Assembly (NCBI RefSeq): GCF_029407905.1
Contig: NC_073642.1
Location: 8,804,001-8,868,000, forward strand
Length of the DNA: 64,000 nucleotides
Source of the DNA: Bubalus kerabau
Taxonomy: Eukaryota; Chordata; Mammalia; Artiodactyla; Bovidae
Direction of reading: 5' to 3'
The translations under genes and the position numbers were made by a program. Below the pieces are notes generated by a model. It ran no database searches, was not told where the DNA came from, and saw only the letters and a program-made list of their open reading frames with translations. Below, one piece after another: positions 1 to 10,393 of the stretch. Each line of letters opens with the position of its first letter. Within the stretch, counting starts at the first letter, position 1.

Positions 1-1614
1 GGAGTGTGTGGGGCAGGAGACATGGGCCTGGGGAGCTGCATCTTCAGGTGATTCTTCAGTCCAGGCTTGAGGTCAGTCACATGCCGCGGCCTCCAAGGAG
101 GTGACCTAGATGACCAGGCCAATTCCATCTGTGAGATCCCTCAGCCCACACTGACAGGAAGCCCACTGCCCTCAGCCAGGCCTGTGCACACCGTGCTTGG
201 GCCTTCAGCTTTGCTAGATGACTCATCCAATGTCAAGACTTATTTCTTGGTCACTGAGGTTCAGAAGGACTTTGGGTGGGTCAGTCCTCTGAGGACTAAA
301 ATTCTGCATGTCTGATATCTGCTCTTGGCATCAGTTTGAACAAAACCCTTTTGTTTATGGAAAGTAGCTGAAGGGTCCAGTGAAGCATTTTGATGCAAAG
401 TCCGTGGCCCTCCTGGCTCTGCTCGGCCAGGTCCCCGGAGCTCTGGGCGGGAAGGGACACCCTGAATTTTCAGTGTGACTTTGCCCACACCCCTGGTCTG
501 TGAAGGTCCAGTCGGAAGTCCCTCAGGCTTGCTCTTCACTTCCAAGTAGCCATCTTTAATCTGTGGAAATGACCCGAAGGGAAGCAAATAGACCGTGGAG
601 AATTTGCGCAAGACAGCGATATGTGCTGGGAAGGCACTTCCGTTTTGCAGTTTACAGCACTGCCCTTTTGAACGTCCTCGGTCTGAAGTTCCTGTGTATG
701 TGTATATGTATATTAGTTTGTTTTCCAGTAGTGCTCACTCAGTTGTGTCTGATTCTTTGTGACCCCATGGACTGCAGCTCGCCAAGCTCCTCTGTTCATG
801 GGGTTTCCCAGGCAAAAATACTGGAGTGGGTTGCCATTTCCTTCTCCAAGTAGTACGATCTTCTAAATCGACCAGCAGAGGCACATTCAAGGCAGATTGC
901 ACCTGAAGCTGCTCCCCTTGCTGACTTGGTTCCTTGACTACCCGCTTCCACCTTGGCTAGACTCTGGGCTGAAGGGTCCTTCCTGGGATGGGAGCCCTGC
1001 CCCAGCCAGTTCTGCCCACCGCTGTCCCCACCTGTGAGGCTGAACCCCCCCTCTCCCCAGGCCCCCCTGGACCTGTAAGATCCCCATTGAACTTTTCAAC
1101 ACCCCAAGGCCAAGGCTCTCAGCCCAGACCAGTGAGGTCAGTCAGGGGCCCGGGCACTGGTATGTGTTAACACTGGTATGTGTTAAGAACTCACCAGGGG
1201 AGCCTGACCTGCATTGAGAACCACGTAGGAAGAAGTTTCCAGAACAGGAAGTTTGTTGAATTGCTTGCTTATCCCAGACGGCATTTGAGGCCACTAAGTC
1301 ACTGTCCCAGCCAGGCCTGGGGACCAGCATTTGATTATGAGTGGGATAAAGCACATTTGGGAGATGTGGCCCTGCAGGGCCCTGAACTCTGTTCACCCGG
1401 GGCTCTCATCAGAGGTCAGGAGCTTGCGGGCCCTGAACACACCATCCTCTCAGCTGCCAGAGTTGTGTTCCCAGGGCTACCGCACATGAGGCAGCTGTTC
1501 CACACTTAGCCCGTGCCTGGCTCGTGCCTGACATGCACTCAGTTGCCAGAAGGGAGAGGGCTCCCGGCTCCATCCTCCCTTTCCGAGCACCTCACGTTTC
1601 TTCTCACTTGGCAG
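1..1614 (+). other. IGF1R: IGF1R intron (upstream of penultimate exon), 3' part
   Basis: This stretch lies upstream of the penultimate IGF1R coding exon and ends in a pyrimidine-rich tract and AG acceptor at 1613-1614. I looked for the preceding kinase exon (activation-loop and WMSPE region) and did not find it, so the window starts inside the intron. The only recognisable content is an antisense SINE piece near 730-850. The short open frames here look like chance. Confidence 0.85.
730..850 (-). repeat. Bov-tA/Bov-A SINE fragment, antisense
   Basis: The stretch shows the reverse-complement Bov-A signature: CTCAGTTGTGTCTGATTC, then CCCCATGGACTGCAG, then CTGGAGTGGGTTGCCATTTC. The tRNA-like head is missing, so this is a truncated copy. 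It lies in an IGF1R intron. Confidence 0.85.
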
Positions 1615-1749
1615 GTCCTTTGGGGTCGTCCTCTGGGAGATCGCCACGCTGGCTGAGCAGCCGTATCAGGGCCTGTCCAACGAGCAGGTCCTTCGCTTCG
1701 TCATGGAGGGCGGCCTTCTGGACAAGCCGGACAACTGTCCTGACATGCT
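1615..1749 (+). CDS. IGF1R: IGF1R penultimate coding exon (kinase C-lobe)
   Basis: IGF1R is the type 1 IGF receptor, a plasma-membrane receptor tyrosine kinase that signals through IRS/PI3K/AKT and RAS/MAPK. This 135-bp exon encodes part of the kinase C-lobe, reading SFGVVLWEIATLAEQPYQG, then NEQVLRFVMEGG and DNCPDML. The acceptor AG is at 1613-1614. The first base completes the Trp codon of the conserved DVWSFG motif. The donor GTACGT starts at 1750 and splits a Leu codon (CT|G) that the exon at 9792 completes in phase. Size and phase match exon 20 of the mammalian gene. No stop or frameshift is present. Identification is by direct recognition of the protein. INSR and INSRR are paralogues, but the residues and the C-terminal exon are those of IGF1R. 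Confidence 0.97.
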
Positions 1750-3582
1750 GTACGTATGTGCCGGGTCCCTGCGGCCTGGCGCTGCCGGACTGGCCAGAGC
1801 GGTTGAGACGAGGGCTTATCTTAAGGGAAGAACCTGGGCATTTGGGCTGCTGCCGTTACCCCACCCTATCTTCCTTAATCCTGGGAAGATTTTTGCAGTG
1901 CAGTTTGCACTGCAGTCTCTCCGGCCAAACGTCTTTGTGAAATACTTGAGCACAGCAATCCCTGCCAATCTTCTCCAGGCAGAATTGTTTGAAAAAAAAA
2001 AAAAAAAAAAAAAAGCAGCAACCTGACACGGCTTCCTCTGAAGTCACGGTCCTGGGCTGCGCCCCAGCCATTGGCAGGGCTCCTCCAGGCTTCCGGGGGT
2101 CGCCTCGGACCTGCTGCAGGCTGCTCCAGGACGCTGCCACCACCTGCGTCTCCCGCGGGTTTCTTTCCTGTTAGGTGTTTACAAAGGTTGTAAAATATGT
2201 GAGGGGTGGGCTCCTGGTGACCTCCTCCAGTGGCCGTGCGGACCGGGAGGCAGTTCTGGGGGCCTCGTGGGCCTCCCTGCTCAGCATTCTCGGGGCAAGC
2301 CCCTCTGTCTGTGGCGGTCAGCGCTGCTGAAGGTGTGTGGGTGTGCAGGTGTGCTGCGGTTGGGTCTTCAGGTGCAGACAGGCACAGGTGAGGAGCACTG
2401 GGCTTGCTTTCGACACACACCTTAAGGCAGGGCTCACGATTTTCTGGATCCCGATAGGTGGGATGTAGCCTACCACTAATACCTCAAGACCAATCCAAGA
2501 ATTTTCCAGAAGTGCTTTTCAGGACAGGTTTGGTCTCACGTTAGAAAGGACCCCAGAGGAATTGTTGGGCTGTTTCTCTGTCCACGTGGAAGCCCCCCCG
2601 CCCAGATCTGCCACCTCCCAGCTCACCAGCCTCGAGTGAGCCCTGGCACGGGGAAGGGCTGCATCGTGGTCGGATGATACAGACGTGAGTCAGGCGCCGT
2701 GCTGTGTGGGGACCAGGGAAATCAGCCCAACAGCCGGGAAGGCTCGGTTCACTTGGTCTCTCAAGGTTTACGTGGATTGGGAAATGGGGATGCTGGGTCC
2801 TCTGCTCAGTGTGACAGGGTAGAGATCAAGATGTCAGCCTGGCTGTGACCATCTGGGACTCAGGGGCCACCCTCTCCCAGGCCCCTTTGGGCTGCTGCCA
2901 GGAGTCGGCTCCTTATGGCTGTAGGCCTGAGGTCCCCGGGTCTGGCTGGCTCCCAGCTCCCAGTCCTTGCCAGCGCTACCTGCACTCCCGTCACGAGCGT
3001 CTCACAGCAAAGTAGCTTTCCTCTTCAAGGCCAGCGAGAGCAGTTCTGCTGCTGCTGTTGACTTTTTTTTTTTTACCTAATTAAGTCACATCCATGCTGG
3101 GTAATCTCCCTTTTGATTAACTTAGAGTCAGTTATTAGAAGCCTAAATGAAGGAGTGAGATTTCATCACATTCACAAAGTCCCTCCCACGCAGGGGAGGG
3201 GATCATGTGGGGCATTTGCAGCAGGGGCAGGGATCTTGGGGACCATCTTAGAGTCTGACAGCTGCAGCCTGGGAAACATAAACTGTTGTCCTGGCAATAA
3301 ATCAAGGTTTTGGTTTTTCTCTAAAGCATGTTTAGTGTAGGTTCCAAGACTGGATCCCTAAGCTCAAGGTAGAGTGTGGGAGGGGTGGTGGGATGGGGGT
3401 GGGCCTGTTCTCCTGGCTCCGACTGTGCTGCTGCTTTGAGAGAACATTAGCTGGGCATCCTACTCCTTAGCTGCTGCCTCTGAGCATTTGCTCAGCCAAA
3501 GCCTGTTCTATCTCTAGGACAGCTTCCATGGAGTTAGGAAAGAGGCCAGGGAATGCCACAGGAAAGGCAACATCTTTGCCTC

Positions 3583-3605
3583 AGTGTGTGTGTGTGTAAG
3601 TGTGT

Positions 3606-3642
<37 letters not shown>
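3583..3642. repeat. (TG)n microsatellite
   Basis: A GT dinucleotide tract with two small interruptions (AAG and AT). It is likely to vary in length and lies inside the last IGF1R intron. Confidence 0.95.
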
Positions 3643-3643
<1 letters not shown>

Positions 3644-4209
3644 AGGTGGGGTGCCCATTGATCATCTGAGCATGGGCCCGGCCTAAGAAACCTACATATG
3701 TCCTGGACGTGGGGCACACACCGTGACAGGAAGCTCCACTTCCCAGGAGGCCGTGCCTCGGGGGGCACCAGGCATCCCAGATCCCTCACCAACAGACTGC
3801 CTGGCACAGCATCTTCAGACTTTGGGACCCAGAGTTGGAAGAGATTCAGACAGCCACTCAGTGTGTTTTCTTGCCCCTCAAGGAAACTCTCCCTCTTCTT
3901 CTCTGTTATTATTTTTTTTAGTTGCAGCATAACGTTATCTGAAACCTAACAGTTTAAGACAACAGGAAGCATTTATTATCTCTCAGCGTTTCTGGAGGTC
4001 AGGGAGCCAGGAGCAGCTCAGCTGGCTGGCTCTGACCAGGGGTCTCCTGAGGTCACAGTCCTGCTGGCAGCCAGGGTTGCACTCATCTGAAGGCTTGACT
4101 GGGGCTGGGATCCACCTCCAAAGCGGAGCGCTCACTGCTGGGTGCCACGCGAGGCCTCAGTTCCTCTGTGATGCTGCTTGAGTGTCGTCATGCTATGCAG
4201 CTGGCTTCT

Positions 4210-4545
4210 CCTAGGGCAGGGTTCGGCAAGCCTTTTATCCAGAAGGACATATCGTTAAGTGGCAGATAGTAAATATTTTCAGCTCTGTGGCCCCTGCAGC
4301 TGCTCACCTCGGCTGTTTATAGGAGCAGTCAGAGACAACAGAGGAACAGGTGTGCGTATGGTCCAGGAAAACTTGTTGTCTGGATCCTTTGTTTGAATTT
4401 CACATAGCTTTCGTTTTGTCGTAAAATATTGTTCTTCTTTGATTTTTTTCCCAGCCATTTATTGATACAGATAGAAAAGCCATCTTTAGCTCCCAGGCCT
4501 TGCAGAATCAGAGAGCAGGCCAGATGTGGCCTGTGGGCCCGGAGC
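4210..4545 (+). repeat. Old interspersed repeat remnant, hAT-like, family not named
   Basis: The text from the TTCGGCAAGCC region through AGATAGTAAATATTTTCAGC to CAGATGTGGCCTGTGGGCC resembles a widespread old mammalian non-autonomous DNA transposon that ends in a gene-desert-type 'rather than gene' GGGCC-rich edge. A second, shorter relative lies at 7535-7705 in the same intron. I recognise the pattern but cannot name the subfamily from memory. Confidence 0.5.
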
Positions 4546-7534
4546 TTGCCTGCCGGGCCTGAGGGCAGTCATCCCATGGCAGAGCAGAAACACAGTGTTC
4601 TTCGTGGCCTGGAAGTCATGCTCCTTGGTGTCCAGTGCTTCCTGTGGGCTGTATCTGATGTGATGAGATTCTGTGAGGCATGGACACCAGGACGGGAGGG
4701 TCTCGGAGGCCAGCACCACGCCCAGCTGGTGACTGCCCTCCGCTTTGAACAGTGGCGCCACGGCACTGCTGGCAGCCCATGAGAATGGCCTTCCTTCAGA
4801 ACAAAAGCATAAGTAGTGGACTTTGAGGAGCCATGCCCGCTGAATTTGCATGAGCGTGTCTGGTGCCAGCAGAGAATCGAACGCTAGAAGTGGTGGTGTG
4901 TTAGCAGGCGTAGAAGCGTCCAGGAAAGCAGGTGTGGGCTTTGTCCGTGTGGTTTGGGGGTGTGGGAGGACAGGCACTGTTCCTGAGCTTTCTCTTTCTT
5001 TGACTTGAGTCGTCATTGTCTCTGAGAAACTTGTGGGCCACCTGAAGCTGATCTGCCCCCAGGTGACGGGAGCTTTACTCTGATTTGATATGCCTGGGAA
5101 GCAGCCCCGCTGCCCTGGGAAAGGCAGCGCACTGCCTGTTCCCAGCCTGGAGTGACAAGGAACTGTACATGGTGCGGTTACTCTGGGATAGTAAATGTAT
5201 AATTCAGGAGGCCTTTCTGCCCTACCAGGCAGAACCCCCTTGGCAAACTTTCTTCCTTCTAAGAAAGAGCGAGAGGAGAAAAGTTGGTTTCATAGAGAGT
5301 ATCTGTGTTGTCCCTTTTGAATTTATTGATGAGCTTAGGTGAGGAAGACATGTTCTGGGAGATGGGCTTCTTTTATTACAAAATTGAAAGAATGAGTCTT
5401 GTTTTGCCCATGGGTGAGGAAAGTCACTGAGCCCTTGGGAGCTGCCTGAAAGCTGTGCTGGGCCCCACGTGGAAGAGAGCGTGTGTGCTTTGGTTTCGTG
5501 GTTCTGGAGGTGTGGCTGGCACTCACAGGGTAACGGGGCTGCTGGGGGACCTCAGGGGCTGCTGGGGGACCTCAGCTCAGCATCTTCGCTCGACGATGCC
5601 AAGAAGTTGCCGGCTGTTCTGAGCAGCCAGTAGTCCTGATGCCCTCCAGAGAACGGGTGCCCGGCTTCAGAGGAACGGCGTCAGGGACCAGGCCACAGTG
5701 CGTCCAGGCCCGAGGGGCTCAGTCCTGAGATGCAGTGTGGATCGCTTTGCACAGAGTTGGAGACTGATCGGCCTGCGGCTCCTTGGCCTTGTCTTGCGCT
5801 CAGGCCTCCACACTCAGCTGCCAGTGACCTGGAGCCCCTCCGAGCACATGCTGGCTGATCTGGCCCAGAGCAGGGGCTGCGGGGAGCAGTCCCCACTCCC
5901 AGCCGGCCCTGTGACTGAGAGGCTGGGGCACGGGCGGGACAGAGGCAGGCGCCGAGTGAGGAGCATACTCTCTGCCCACGGCCCCCTAGATTGCGCAGCT
6001 GGACCTGTGCCAGGGAGGCCTTCAGGGTGCACCATTCAGAGAGGAGTTTGAGCTTCTCAGTCCAGAGTCGTTAGCTCACGGATGAGCCTGTAGCAAACTC
6101 GGTGGACTCTGGTTGTTTTGCAGTTTTCAAGCACGGTTTTTCCCTGTTGCTGACTGTTGGAGATCCCGGGCCAGTTGTGTGGGAACCGAGCGCTTGAGTG
6201 GGATGCAAACAGGCTGGGATGGCACTCATGCCCGGAGAGTCTCCGGCCGCTTCCCCAGGGTTGGGCCCTGCCTTTGATCTCTGCCCTGAGACAGAGGAAC
6301 ATGGGGTGAGCGATCAGGCCGGTCCCCGGCCCCCTGCCCCTGCCGGCCGAGGAGTGGGGCAGGAGCCTGAGTGTTCAGGGAGGCGAGGAGGGGTGCTGTG
6401 AGCCCTGCAGGTCCTCTCTGGAACGCCATCTCTGTCATCACGGGAACAACGGAGGCCGCTCTTGGCAGGTGACCACAGCCTGCCCACACACAGCCGGGCC
6501 GAGGGTGGGGTGGAGATGGCCTCCACAGGTGCACAAAGGCGGCGGCTCTGTCTGGTCCTGCCCAGGTGACGGCCACGCACACGCACGCCTCCCGTGCGGG
6601 CATTCAGTGCAAGATGGCTCCTGCTCCCCAGAGCCGACCAGTTGTTAAAAAAAAAACAACCTGTTTTTTTTAAAGAGGAGTTTTATCAGCTCATAAATCC
6701 TTCTAGAGTCTACTGGAAAGTTTTCTTGTGGAGATAGTGTAAACAAGGTCTTGAATCTCGCCAAGTGAAAAAAGACTGCCTTTCATGGGCAGCACTACAC
6801 GGCCGCGGCTCTGGGGAGGTTTGGACTCTGTCACGTGGCTTGTTGGTGCTGACATCACTCACAGGCCTCCTCCCCTGCGGGGGGCACTCCTCAGCCCCAG
6901 GCCGAGGGGCGCGGAGCCAGGCCCCGTCACGTGTCCTTGGCCCTGGCTGCGCTTCTCTTCAGGGATAAGTCAGTTGGCTAGAGAGGAAATCACAGCTGAG
7001 CCATGGAGAGGCATGTCATGTATTTATGGCTCTTTATTTTATTTTATTTTTTATTGGGAGGGGGGGCGTTGGTCCTTTTTCATAGGAAATGATGGAGGTG
7101 AGGATATGGAAGGGGGCTCGTTTGCCATCTGACCCAAGAACAAGCCGCCAGTTTATCTGCAAAGCCCCCACGACACCTGTGACTGTCAGTGGGCGGCCAA
7201 GAGAGGGAGATGGGGCAGGACTGTGGTTTCTCCTATTGAGGCTGAGAGCAAGTTTCTCTTTCTGAGGTTGGTGGTAGCATTCAAAGTGCAAGCAGGTCAT
7301 TCGTGAGACTTCCATTCCTGCTCCACCCTCACTCATTTGCATATCTATAAAATGGGGCTTTATTAATGATACGCACCTTCCCAGACCCATGCAGAGTAAT
7401 GCTGTATACACCCATAAAGCTCCCGAGAGCACTGGTCGCCTGCCGTGGGGTTAGCGTCCTGACCTCGTGCGGGTGGTTTAGTTGGGAGGGGAAGAAATAG
7501 TCTTCCTGTTTTGACTGAGTCTTTCTCCACTAGA

Positions 7535-7705
7535 GCAGGGGTGGCAAGCTTGTTCTGCCAAGGGCCACACGGTAGGGCTCACAGGCCAAACCATCTCAAC
7601 TATTCAGCCCGTACAACTGCTGGTTTGAAAGCAGCCACAGACCATATGCAAACAAACGGGTGTGTCTGTCGCAGTAAAACTTGATTTACAGAAGCAGCCG
7701 GCCTC
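7535..7705 (+). repeat. Old interspersed repeat remnant, same type as 4210-4545
   Basis: It runs from GGGGTGGCAAGCTTG through GCCAAGGGCCACACGG to CAGTAAAACTTGATTTACAG. The layout follows the copy at 4210-4545: a 'GGCAAGC' start, then 'GGGCCAC', then an 'AAAACTTTATTTAC'-like end. It is a diverged, truncated copy. Confidence 0.5.
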
Positions 7706-8726
7706 TCTCCCGTGCCCACCCGCACTCAAGGTCACATCCTCTCCTTCTCCCCAGGTCTTTCAAGGTGTCTGGCGGGTAGACCTGGGAGCCTTCCTGTCCC
7801 CTTGGGCTTTCTCTCTTTGAAATGTTCTCCGGGGCCAGACTCAGGTCTGTCAAGTGTCATCCTGAGGCTGGAAGCCAGTTTGGGGTGTGTTGAGCTTCCT
7901 AGATGTGGGGAGTTCCATTTGGCCATTTTTATTGAAAAGTATCTCATTAGCCAGAAGTTTTGAAACAAAACATAAAACACTTTCTGGCGAGAAAACAAGT
8001 GGAAGGGAAGGCTTTCTGGTCTCCATGAGAAAAGGCCGCTGGCCGCTGTCTCCTCAGATCCTCCTCCACGCTCCCAGCAGCCTGGACCTTTGTTCGGCCA
8101 CCTCCCGTCTGCCCTGGAGGTCTGCGTAGCTGGAGCCCTCTGCATGCCGGGTGAATGAGGGGTGCCCCTCCTCCTGCAGCTGTGCTCAACTATTGTCAGA
8201 GCCTGTTCCTGGCTTTTTCCCTGTGCAGCCGCCTGTTCTGGGGGCTCAGGCTCGATGTTGGGCTGGTCCCTGTGGCCACGTGACGCCGAGGCTTCCCAGG
8301 TGCCCTCTCCGCCAGTCCTGGGCCTGAGCAGGGACCCTGGCACCAGGCTCTCTCATCTGGCTCCGGGCCCCGCTCTCGCTGGGTTCAGGGGCAGCCCGTC
8401 TCCCAGGCTGGTGTGCCACCTTGGGGCATGCTGCGCGCAGTCTGAGCCCCGGCACTGGAAGGGGGTCGTGTGCCCCTTGTCTTGCAGCCACACTGCCTGG
8501 CACTGCCTGTCCTCGGTTCTCTGCCAGTGGCCCCCTGCGCCCAGGAGGAAGCTTGGAAACAGCGTGGGTAGAACTGAAGGAGAGAGCACTGTGGGGAAAA
8601 CTGATCGCTGCTCAGCCTCCTTAGCGTTCTAATTCTGGAAATAATGTTTATCCAGTGGCTGTAGGCAATGCTTCAGATAGAAGGCTGGTTTGCATTTTAT
8701 GTAAATACGTGTAATAAGAGGCTTTT

Positions 8727-8925
8727 GTGGGTGGCTCAAACACCTACAGAGAATCCGCCTGCAATGTGGGAGACCCTGGGTTCCATCCCTGGGGAAGATC
8801 CCCCAGAGGAGGAAATGGCAAACCCACTCCAGTGTTCTTGCCTGGAGAATCCCATGGACGGAGGAGCCTGGCGAGCTACAGTCCATGGGGTCGCAAAGAG
8901 TCGGACACGACTGAGCGACTGACAC
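8727..8925 (+). repeat. Bov-tA SINE, sense
   Basis: A tRNA-derived head (GTGGCTCAAAC...GAATCCGCCTGCAATG...GGTTCCATCCCTGGG) is followed by the Bov-A body, which ends in GAGTCGGACACGACTGAGCG. The 5' end is slightly shortened. It lies about 160 bp before the minisatellite in the last IGF1R intron. Confidence 0.93.
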
Positions 8926-9086
8926 TTTGGCTTGTAATAACAGACTCTGTGTGGGACCTGTATTTGTCCCTCTCAGGATGCGAGAGTTAGGGTTGAGTCC
9001 TGCGTGTGGGTGAAGTGACTGCAGTGGTGGACATAAGTCAGGAGAAGCTGAAGGCTGCCTGTGTCAGAGCCAAGTAGGTACTGTAC

Positions 9087-9688
9087 CTGTGTCAGAGACA
9101 CAGAGTAGACACTCTCCTGTGTCAGAGAGAGACAGAGTAGACACTCTCCTGTGTCAGAGTAGACACTCTCCTGTGTCAGACAGAGTAGACACTCTCCTGT
9201 GTCAGAGAGACAGAGTAGACACTCTCCTGTGTCAGAGAGACAGAATAGACACTCTCCTGTGTCAGGGAGACAGAGTAGACACTCTCCTGTGTCAGAGAGA
9301 GACAGAGTAGACACTCTCCTGTGTCAGAGTAGACACTCTCCTGTGTCAGACAGAGTAGACACTCTCCTGTGTCAGAGTAGACAATCTCCTGTGTCAGACA
9401 GAGTAGACACTCTCCTATGTCAGAGAGACAGAGTAGACACTCTCCTGTGTCAGAGAGAGACAGAGTAGACACTCTCCTGCGTCAGAGAGAGACGGAGTAG
9501 ACACTCTCCTGTGTCAGAGTAGACAATCTCCTGTGTCAGACAGAGTAGACACTCTCCTATGTCAGAGAGACAGAGTAGACACTCTCCTGTGTCAGAGAGA
9601 GACAGTAGATACTCTCCTGTGTCAAAGAGAGACAGTAGATACTCTCCTGTGTCAGAGGATACTCTCCTGTGTCAGAGAGAGAGAGAGC
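9087..9688 (+). repeat. Minisatellite (VNTR), about 21 units, beside last IGF1R exon
   Basis: The core unit GTAGACACTCTCCTGTGTCAGA (22 bp) recurs about 21 times by my count. Spacer variants of AGAG/ACAG type give unit lengths of roughly 22, 26, 30 and 32 bp. Each core holds the inverted repeat GACAC-N6-GTGTC. Variant units (AATCTCCT, CTATGTCAG) recur in the same order near 9370-9460 and 9520-9600, which indicates higher-order duplication. The array ends about 100 bp before the exon at 9792. It makes long open frames on both strands by periodicity alone. Confidence 0.97.
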
Positions 9689-9791
9689 TGGGGGCCTGGC
9701 ACGGCCTGCAGCGTGCTCACTGCGCTCGGTGTGGCGGGGCTGCCTGGCCTGGCGCCCTCCGGCGGGGCCCACCTCTGCCGTCTCCCCGCAG

Positions 9792-10173
9792 GTTTGAGCT
9801 GATGCGCATGTGCTGGCAGTACAACCCCAAGATGCGGCCTTCGTTCCTGGAGATCATAAGCAGCGTCAAGGACGAGATGGAGGCGGGCTTCCGGGAGGTC
9901 TCCTTCTACTACAGCGAGGAGAACAAGCCGCCGGAGCCGGAGGAGCTGGACCTGGAGCCCGAGAACATGGAGAGCGTGCCGCTGGACCCCTCGGCCTCCT
10001 CGGCCTCCCTGCCGCTGCCCGACAGACACTCAGGACACAAGGCCGAGAACGGCCCGGGCCCGGGCGTGCTGGTCCTGAGGGCCAGCTTCGACGAGAGGCA
10101 GCCCTACGCGCACATGAACGGGGGCCGCAAGAACGAGCGCGCCCTGCCGCTGCCCCAGTCCTCCACCTGCTGA
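9792..10173 (+). CDS. IGF1R: IGF1R last coding exon (kinase end and C-terminal tail)
   Basis: The exon begins after CCCCGCAG, and its first G completes the Leu codon left open at 1749. It encodes the end of the kinase domain (FELMRMCWQYNPKMRPSFLE) and the cytoplasmic tail, and stops at TGA 10171-10173. Recognisable tail elements are REVSFYYSEENK (the twin-tyrosine site), LDLEPENMESVPLDPSAS, DRHSGHKAENGPG with the His-Lys pair, RQPYAHMNGG (a YxxM site of the PI3K p85-binding type) and the terminal SSTC. The exon is open and undamaged, and it is strongly GC-rich with many CpGs, unlike the intron before it. Protein identity is certain at family level. Lineage-specific residues (for example KDEMEAGF and ENKPPEPE) are plausible for a ruminant. 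Confidence 0.98.
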
Positions 10174-10385
10174 TCCCGGAGCCGGCCGTGCACACAGTAA
10201 CGCGCGCGCGCGGCGGCGGGGGTGGGGAGAGAGTGTTCACAATCTATTCACAGCTTCCTGTACCTCAGTGGATCTTCAGAACTGCCATGGCTGCCCACAG
10301 GAGACGGCTTCTCTGCAGTAAACACATTTGGGATGTTCCTTTTCTCAATATGCAAGCCGCTTTTTATTTCCCTACCCAAACCCTT

Positions 10386-10393
10386 AACTGACA
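10386..10393 (+). promoter_or_regulatory. miR-223 seed match (8-mer) in IGF1R 3' UTR
   Basis: AACTGACA is complementary to miR-223 positions 2-8 with an A opposite position 1. IGF1R is a reported miR-223 target in mammals. The site lies about 210 nt after the stop codon. A single 8-mer can occur by chance in 6.8 kb, so function is inferred. Confidence 0.5.

Larger units (their letters stand above)
1750..9791 (+). other. IGF1R: IGF1R last intron
   Basis: The intron runs from a GT donor at 1750 to a CCCCGCAG acceptor ending at 9791. It carries an A-run (about 1990-2013), a (TG)n microsatellite (3583-3642), two old DNA-transposon-like remnants (about 4210-4545 and 7535-7705), one sense Bov-tA SINE (8727-8925) and a minisatellite directly before the last exon. 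A 20-bp direct duplication containing CTGCTGGGGGACCTCAG lies at about 5538-5577. I see no further exon. Confidence 0.9.

Noticed and set aside
1875..2420. 181-codon antisense frame containing a poly-Phe run
   Set aside because: The Phe run is the translated A-run of intronic DNA. The frame crosses intron sequence of IGF1R with no recognisable domain.
8727..8800. tRNA-like A and B box sequences at SINE heads
   Set aside because: They belong to Bov-tA or CHR SINEs, with diverged anticodon arms and attached Bov-A bodies. None is a tRNA gene.
9087..9688. Regular repeat array with short spacers, CRISPR-like at first sight
   Set aside because: The spacers are simple AGAG/ACAG variants and not unique sequence, the units vary in length, and the host is a mammal. 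It is a minisatellite.
9089..9772. Long open frames on both strands across the minisatellite (repeating SDTGECLLCL or VDTLLCQR)
   Set aside because: They come from the repeat period lacking stops. They lie in an intron and have no gene-like start, context or relatives.
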